From: Oscillospiraceae bacterium
GTDB lineage: Bacteria > Bacillota > Clostridia > Oscillospirales > Acutalibacteraceae
Length of the DNA: 8,921 nt
Assembly (NCBI GenBank): GCA_022508865.1
Contig: JAFLUK010000055.1
Span: forward strand, 1 to 8,921
Reading direction: 5' to 3'
The notes beneath the pieces were generated by a model. That model was not told where the DNA came from. It was given only the letters and a program-made list of their open reading frames with translations, and made no database searches. Positions within the stretch are counted from its first letter, which is position 1, and the number at the start of each line of letters is the position of its first letter. This document shows positions 5,573 to 8,921 of the stretch, piece by piece. The translations under genes and the position numbers were made by a program.

Positions 5573-5611
5573 ATAAAAATAACCGACAAAGTTTTTGCTC
5601 TGCCGGTTATT
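5573..5611 (-). terminator. Intrinsic terminator of the beta-helix/FN3 gene
   Basis: On the minus strand AATAACCG (5611-5604) pairs with CGGTTATT (5585-5578). The stem continues inward through CAGAG/CTTTG with a 6-nt A-rich loop, and is followed by a T-rich stretch to about 5573. It starts about 30 nt past the stop codon at 5642. Confidence 0.85.
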
Positions 5612-5641
5612 GTTACTTTATTGTCTTGTGGTTATTGGGAG

Positions 5642-8600
5642 TTATTTTACTGTAATTGTTTTTACCTTTGAAAAATCGCCGTAATAGGTTTTGCCGTTGA
5701 AGGTTTTTACCGCCCTCACCTTATAAGTATACTTATATCCCTTTTGGAGCGGTACAGACAAATGCTTAAAGGTTTTGTTGTTTGTGGTTTTCACCTCTTC
5801 AAACTTTCCTTTATTTATTTTGCAATAAATCTGATAACCCTTTATTTCTCCCTGTACCTTTTTCCAAGTGAGTTCCGCCTTTGTCACCTTTGCTTTTTTA
5901 CTGCCTTTTACAGTTTCCAATGCAGTGACTGTTTTTAATGTTTTAATAGTTGCTGTGGGCACTGTAACCTTCAGGGCTTGTACCTTTGAATATGCACTGC
6001 TATATGTTTTGCCGTTCTTTTTATAAAATGCTGTTACCTTAAAATATGCAGGCTTATTCTTTGCCAGAGAAACATTACATTCAAAGATGTTGTTCTTTGA
6101 CTTAAGAGTTTTAACTACCTTGAAGTTTTTGTTTTTCTCCGTACTGTAAAGCACCTTGTAGCCTGTGTCCCCTGTTTTGTTCTTCACACTTATTTTTGCC
6201 TTATTTGAGCCGTAAGGTGTAAGGCTTTGAATTGAAGGAGTCTGCACCTTTGGTACTACGGCAAATGCCTTGGAATAATCTCCGTAGAGGGGTTTATTGG
6301 CGGTATTGTAGCAAACCTGTCTTACCTTGTAATAATAGGTATTATCAGGAAGAATATCGGTATCTGTGTAGCTTGTTGTTGTACCGCTTAAGGTCTTTAT
6401 CAGCTTGTAGGAACTTTCTGTCTTTGCTCTTTTATATACATTATATTCTTTAGGAACAAAGCTGCTGCTCCAGCTGATTTTGATTCTGTCTGAATATGTT
6501 TGCTTTGAAGAATTTACCGTTGCGGTTGCGGGAGTAATTTTACTGTTGCTAACCGCTGAATATGAGCCGTAGACAATTGTTTTTTCTCCTGCAGCGATAG
6601 GTCTTACCTTATAATAATACTTTTGGTCTGTATCAAGGGAACTGTCTGTAAATGAAGTATACTTTGATGATACACTGCCTACCAGTGTAAAATTTTGGTT
6701 GTCTGTACTTCGATAAATTCTGTAAACAGTTGCGTTGGCAACACTGCTCCAGCTAACCATAATTTTATCATAGGCAACACCCTGAACTTTGATTGCAGAG
6801 GGATAGGAAATATTTGTAGCCTTTATTTGAGAGGTGCTTTTTTCCATAATAATATCTGCTGTTTTGTTAGAGCCGAAAACATTGGTGTAGATTGTATTTT
6901 GTGACGTTTTGTCAAAATACATTCCCCCTGTACCGCTGCCTGTTATGGTATTGTTATTTACCTTTCCCGAGGATGAGGACATATAAATTCCGTATTTTCC
7001 TGCTTTGCTTATGGAATTGCTGTTTATATTTGTACAATTTACGGAATTAAATCTGATACCATAGCCTGCGGGGGATTTCACATCATTGGAATTTACATTT
7101 TTAGCGGTAGAATTTTTCAAATACACACCAAACTCATTGCTCTTACAGGTATTTGTTTCCACCTTGTCAAGCTCTGCATTGTTGCCGTATATTCCCACAT
7201 CTCCCCCTGTTGAGGTATTCTTTGCTATGTTGTTAACCTTCGAGCCGTCAACACCAACAGCAGTACCGGAAGCAGGAACCGTAATTTTATTTGAGCTTAT
7301 ATCTGTTGCAGTTGAGTCCTTTTTAACATATACGCCGTAACCTGTTTTTGGCTTAAGGGTATTGTCTGTAATCAGGACATTTCTACAGCTATATTCATAT
7401 ATTCCCGCCTCTGTAGAATCGGAAATGGTGTTATTAGTTACCGCACTGCTGTCTGCTCCCGAATAAAGGAACACACCCTTTAAGAAAGGTCCGCTGATTT
7501 TGTTACTCTTTATTGTATTTTGAGGACAGCTTCCTGTGATTAACACACCTGCCTTTACGGCATTTTCACCTGATGAAACTATGGTATTATTCTCCACAGT
7601 GTTGTTGTGGCTGTCGTTTTTAAGGGTAACGCCCACGCTTGTTGTGTCCCCGCCTGTTATTTTTATATTGTTATTTACAATTAGGGAATTTACTGTGTGC
7701 AGACAATTAATAGGATTCAAATCACTTTCCAGTGTATTGTCCTTTACGGTTATATTGGAAATAGCATAGTCACCTGCAGGTGTTGTGCCTTTTGCGCCGT
7801 CTTCTGTTTCCCAACTGTAGTCCTCAAGAAGTTCTGTACCGTAAAGACGTATACAGCCGCTTTTTGAGGAAATATTGTTATCGCTTACAACTGTGTTAAA
7901 ATCCTTTATAGGCTCTGAAAAGTCACCATCATACATACGCTGAAAGTCACTTCTGATTGACCTGATTAAAATACCCTTTCCACTATTACTTATGGTGTTA
8001 CCTGTAATGTTACTGTCAACCCAGCAAAGGGAAATTATCGGATACTCTGAAATATTTGTAAAAGTATTGTCTATTATATTTATGCCGTAGTAGTATCCTG
8101 TGTCCCCAAAAATAACGGCATGAGAACCAACGCCTCTGCTAACATTATCAAAGGTACAATTTTTTACCGTAACATCTCTGCAAGCTGTGCCGTCATATTC
8201 GTTATATAGAGGAAAACTGTTTTCTTGCAGAGCATCTATTTGTATAGCCTCGCTGACTTTTTCTTTTTCTTCAGATTCATATAAAATATGTTGATTTTCG
8301 AAAGTACAATTTTGTATTGTTACATCCTTACAAGCACCAAGCTCAATACAATGGCTGTTGTGATTATCTGTAAAAACCACATCGTCAATAAGAATGTTTC
8401 TGGCATGACCAAACCTTATAAGATTGCTCAAACAGGGTTCAGACTCATTGTCCCAACCGTCAAAGGTTCCTCCGTGAATGGTAATGTTACCGTAACCCTC
8501 ATATCCTTGATTTACATCTTTCTTTACACCCGCCTTTAGCATACTGGCATTTTGGTTGCTGTTTCTTACAAGGGTTGTACCCTCCATTTCAAGGTAGGTA

Positions 8601-8921
8601 TTGCTGTAAATATTCAATGTTCCGTCCAAAGGATATGTTCCCTCTGAAAGCACTATTTTGTATCTTTTTTCCGGAGTTCCAAGCTCCTTTGCCTTCAGCA
8701 ACTCATTTTGCAGCATATCATAAACAGTAACTCCCATTTCCTCTGCCTTGGTCAAATCAAGATTTACAACAGTGTAGTTTTCATCCTCCTGCTGTTCGTC
8801 TTTTGGGTTTTCGGGATTTTCTTCATCAGGCAGGGTGGTTTCGGAAGCAGTGGTACTCTCCTGTTCTGAAGTGGTTTCCTCTGTGAAATCATCTGTTGTT
8901 TCCTCTGCTGCTGTTTCGGAC
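5642..8921 (-). CDS. Large secreted/surface right-handed beta-helix protein with FN3-like domains (partial, N-terminus outside window)
   Basis: The frame is open to the window edge: 1,092 residues are visible, and the real start and signal peptide lie beyond 8921. The TTG at 8755 has no reason to be the start. Numbering from the first full codon (8920), residues 1-45 are a Thr/Glu/Ser/Pro-rich acidic linker typical of exported proteins. About 55-700 is a right-handed parallel beta-helix, with a regular ladder of G-[IVM]-Y/F strands about 22-23 residues apart near residues 482-666 and many N-N-T-I turns. Its early part resembles pectate-lyase-like or GH28-related proteins, with HCIEL (190-194) and EAIQID (224-229) as possible active-site pieces. 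Four FN3-like domains follow (about 705-797, 800-890, 893-985, 987-1092) with YYYKVR signatures. No dockerin, LPXTG or SLH is seen at the C-terminus. Polysaccharide binding or cleavage is inferred; the substrate is unknown. Confidence 0.85.
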   Translation of the reverse strand, partial: SETAAEETTDDFTEETTSEQESTTASETTLPDEENPENPKDEQQEDENYTVVNLDLTKAEEMGVTVYDMLQNELLKAKELGTPEKRYKIVLSEGTYPLDGTLNIYSNTYLEMEGTTLVRNSNQNASMLKAGVKKDVNQGYEGYGNITIHGGTFDGWDNESEPCLSNLIRFGHARNILIDDVVFTDNHNSHCIELGACKDVTIQNCTFENQHILYESEEKEKVSEAIQIDALQENSFPLYNEYDGTACRDVTVKNCTFDNVSRGVGSHAVIFGDTGYYYGINIIDNTFTNISEYPIISLCWVDSNITGNTISNSGKGILIRSIRSDFQRMYDGDFSEPIKDFNTVVSDNNISSKSGCIRLYGTELLEDYSWETEDGAKGTTPAGDYAISNITVKDNTLESDLNPINCLHTVNSLIVNNNIKITGGDTTSVGVTLKNDSHNNTVENNTIVSSGENAVKAGVLITGSCPQNTIKSNKISGPFLKGVFLYSGADSSAVTNNTISDSTEAGIYEYSCRNVLITDNTLKPKTGYGVYVKKDSTATDISSNKITVPASGTAVGVDGSKVNNIAKNTSTGGDVGIYGNNAELDKVETNTCKSNEFGVYLKNSTAKNVNSNDVKSPAGYGIRFNSVNCTNINSNSISKAGKYGIYMSSSSGKVNNNTITGSGTGGMYFDKTSQNTIYTNVFGSNKTADIIMEKSTSQIKATNISYPSAIKVQGVAYDKIMVSWSSVANATVYRIYRSTDNQNFTLVGSVSSKYTSFTDSSLDTDQKYYYKVRPIAAGEKTIVYGSYSAVSNSKITPATATVNSSKQTYSDRIKISWSSSFVPKEYNVYKRAKTESSYKLIKTLSGTTTSYTDTDILPDNTYYYKVRQVCYNTANKPLYGDYSKAFAVVPKVQTPSIQSLTPYGSNKAKISVKNKTGDTGYKVLYSTEKNKNFKVVKTLKSKNNIFECNVSLAKNKPAYFKVTAFYKKNGKTYSSAYSKVQALKVTVPTATIKTLKTVTALETVKGSKKAKVTKAELTWKKVQGEIKGYQIYCKINKGKFEEVKTTNNKTFKHLSVPLQKGYKYTYKVRAVKTFNGKTYYGDFSKVKTITVK

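Noticed and set aside
8753..8755. TTG as the start of the beta-helix gene
   Set aside because: The frame is open to the window edge with a protein-like Thr/Glu-rich linker, so the true start lies outside the window.

Overview
The window reads as ordinary chromosome from a low-to-moderate GC, Gram-positive anaerobe. The best fit is a gut or rumen Clostridia member of Ruminococcus/Oscillospiraceae type. This is inferred from strong AGGAGG-type ribosome binding sites, AT-rich promoters, a Clostridium/E. coli-type hexameric glutamate dehydrogenase, a Firmicutes-style CsoR operator, and a large secreted beta-helix/FN3 protein. No species can be named from sequence alone. All five genes lie on the minus strand, so transcription runs from high to low coordinates. 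I see no RNA genes, insertion sequences, CRISPR array or plus-strand genes.

In transcription order: (1) 8921-5642 is a long secreted protein, cut by the window edge at its N-terminus. It has a Thr/Glu/Ser-rich linker, a parallel beta-helix and four fibronectin-III-like domains, and it ends at a strong terminator (5611-5573). (2) 5525-5238 is a regulatory interval: a TGTAC dyad, direct repeats, an extended -10 promoter, then a roughly 210-nt leader with self-complementary elements. (3) 5237-3903 is gdhA, assimilatory glutamate dehydrogenase, with a terminator at 3830-3794. (4) 3783-905 is a compact copper-homeostasis operon. Its promoter carries a CsoR operator exactly between -35 and -10. It is followed by csoR, then copA only 12 nt later, then a terminator (863-832). 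(5) 806-602 is an intergenic stretch with two candidate promoters flanking an array of small perfect hairpins. (6) 601-1 is the N-terminal 200 residues of a MacB/LolD-type ABC transporter ATPase, cut by the window edge.

The copper operon works as a self-contained circuit. CsoR represses its own promoter, Cu(I) releases it, and CopA exports Cu(I). The notable twist is at the 3' end of copA: a CopZ-like metallochaperone domain is fused in frame, yet it keeps its own ATG and a perfect Shine-Dalgarno after an A-rich linker. The linker holds an A7 run, and losing or gaining one A there would split the fusion into separate copA and copZ genes.

The three most unusual items are this copA/copZ junction, the hairpin array upstream of the ABC gene, and the long gdhA leader. 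None is proven to be a new system.
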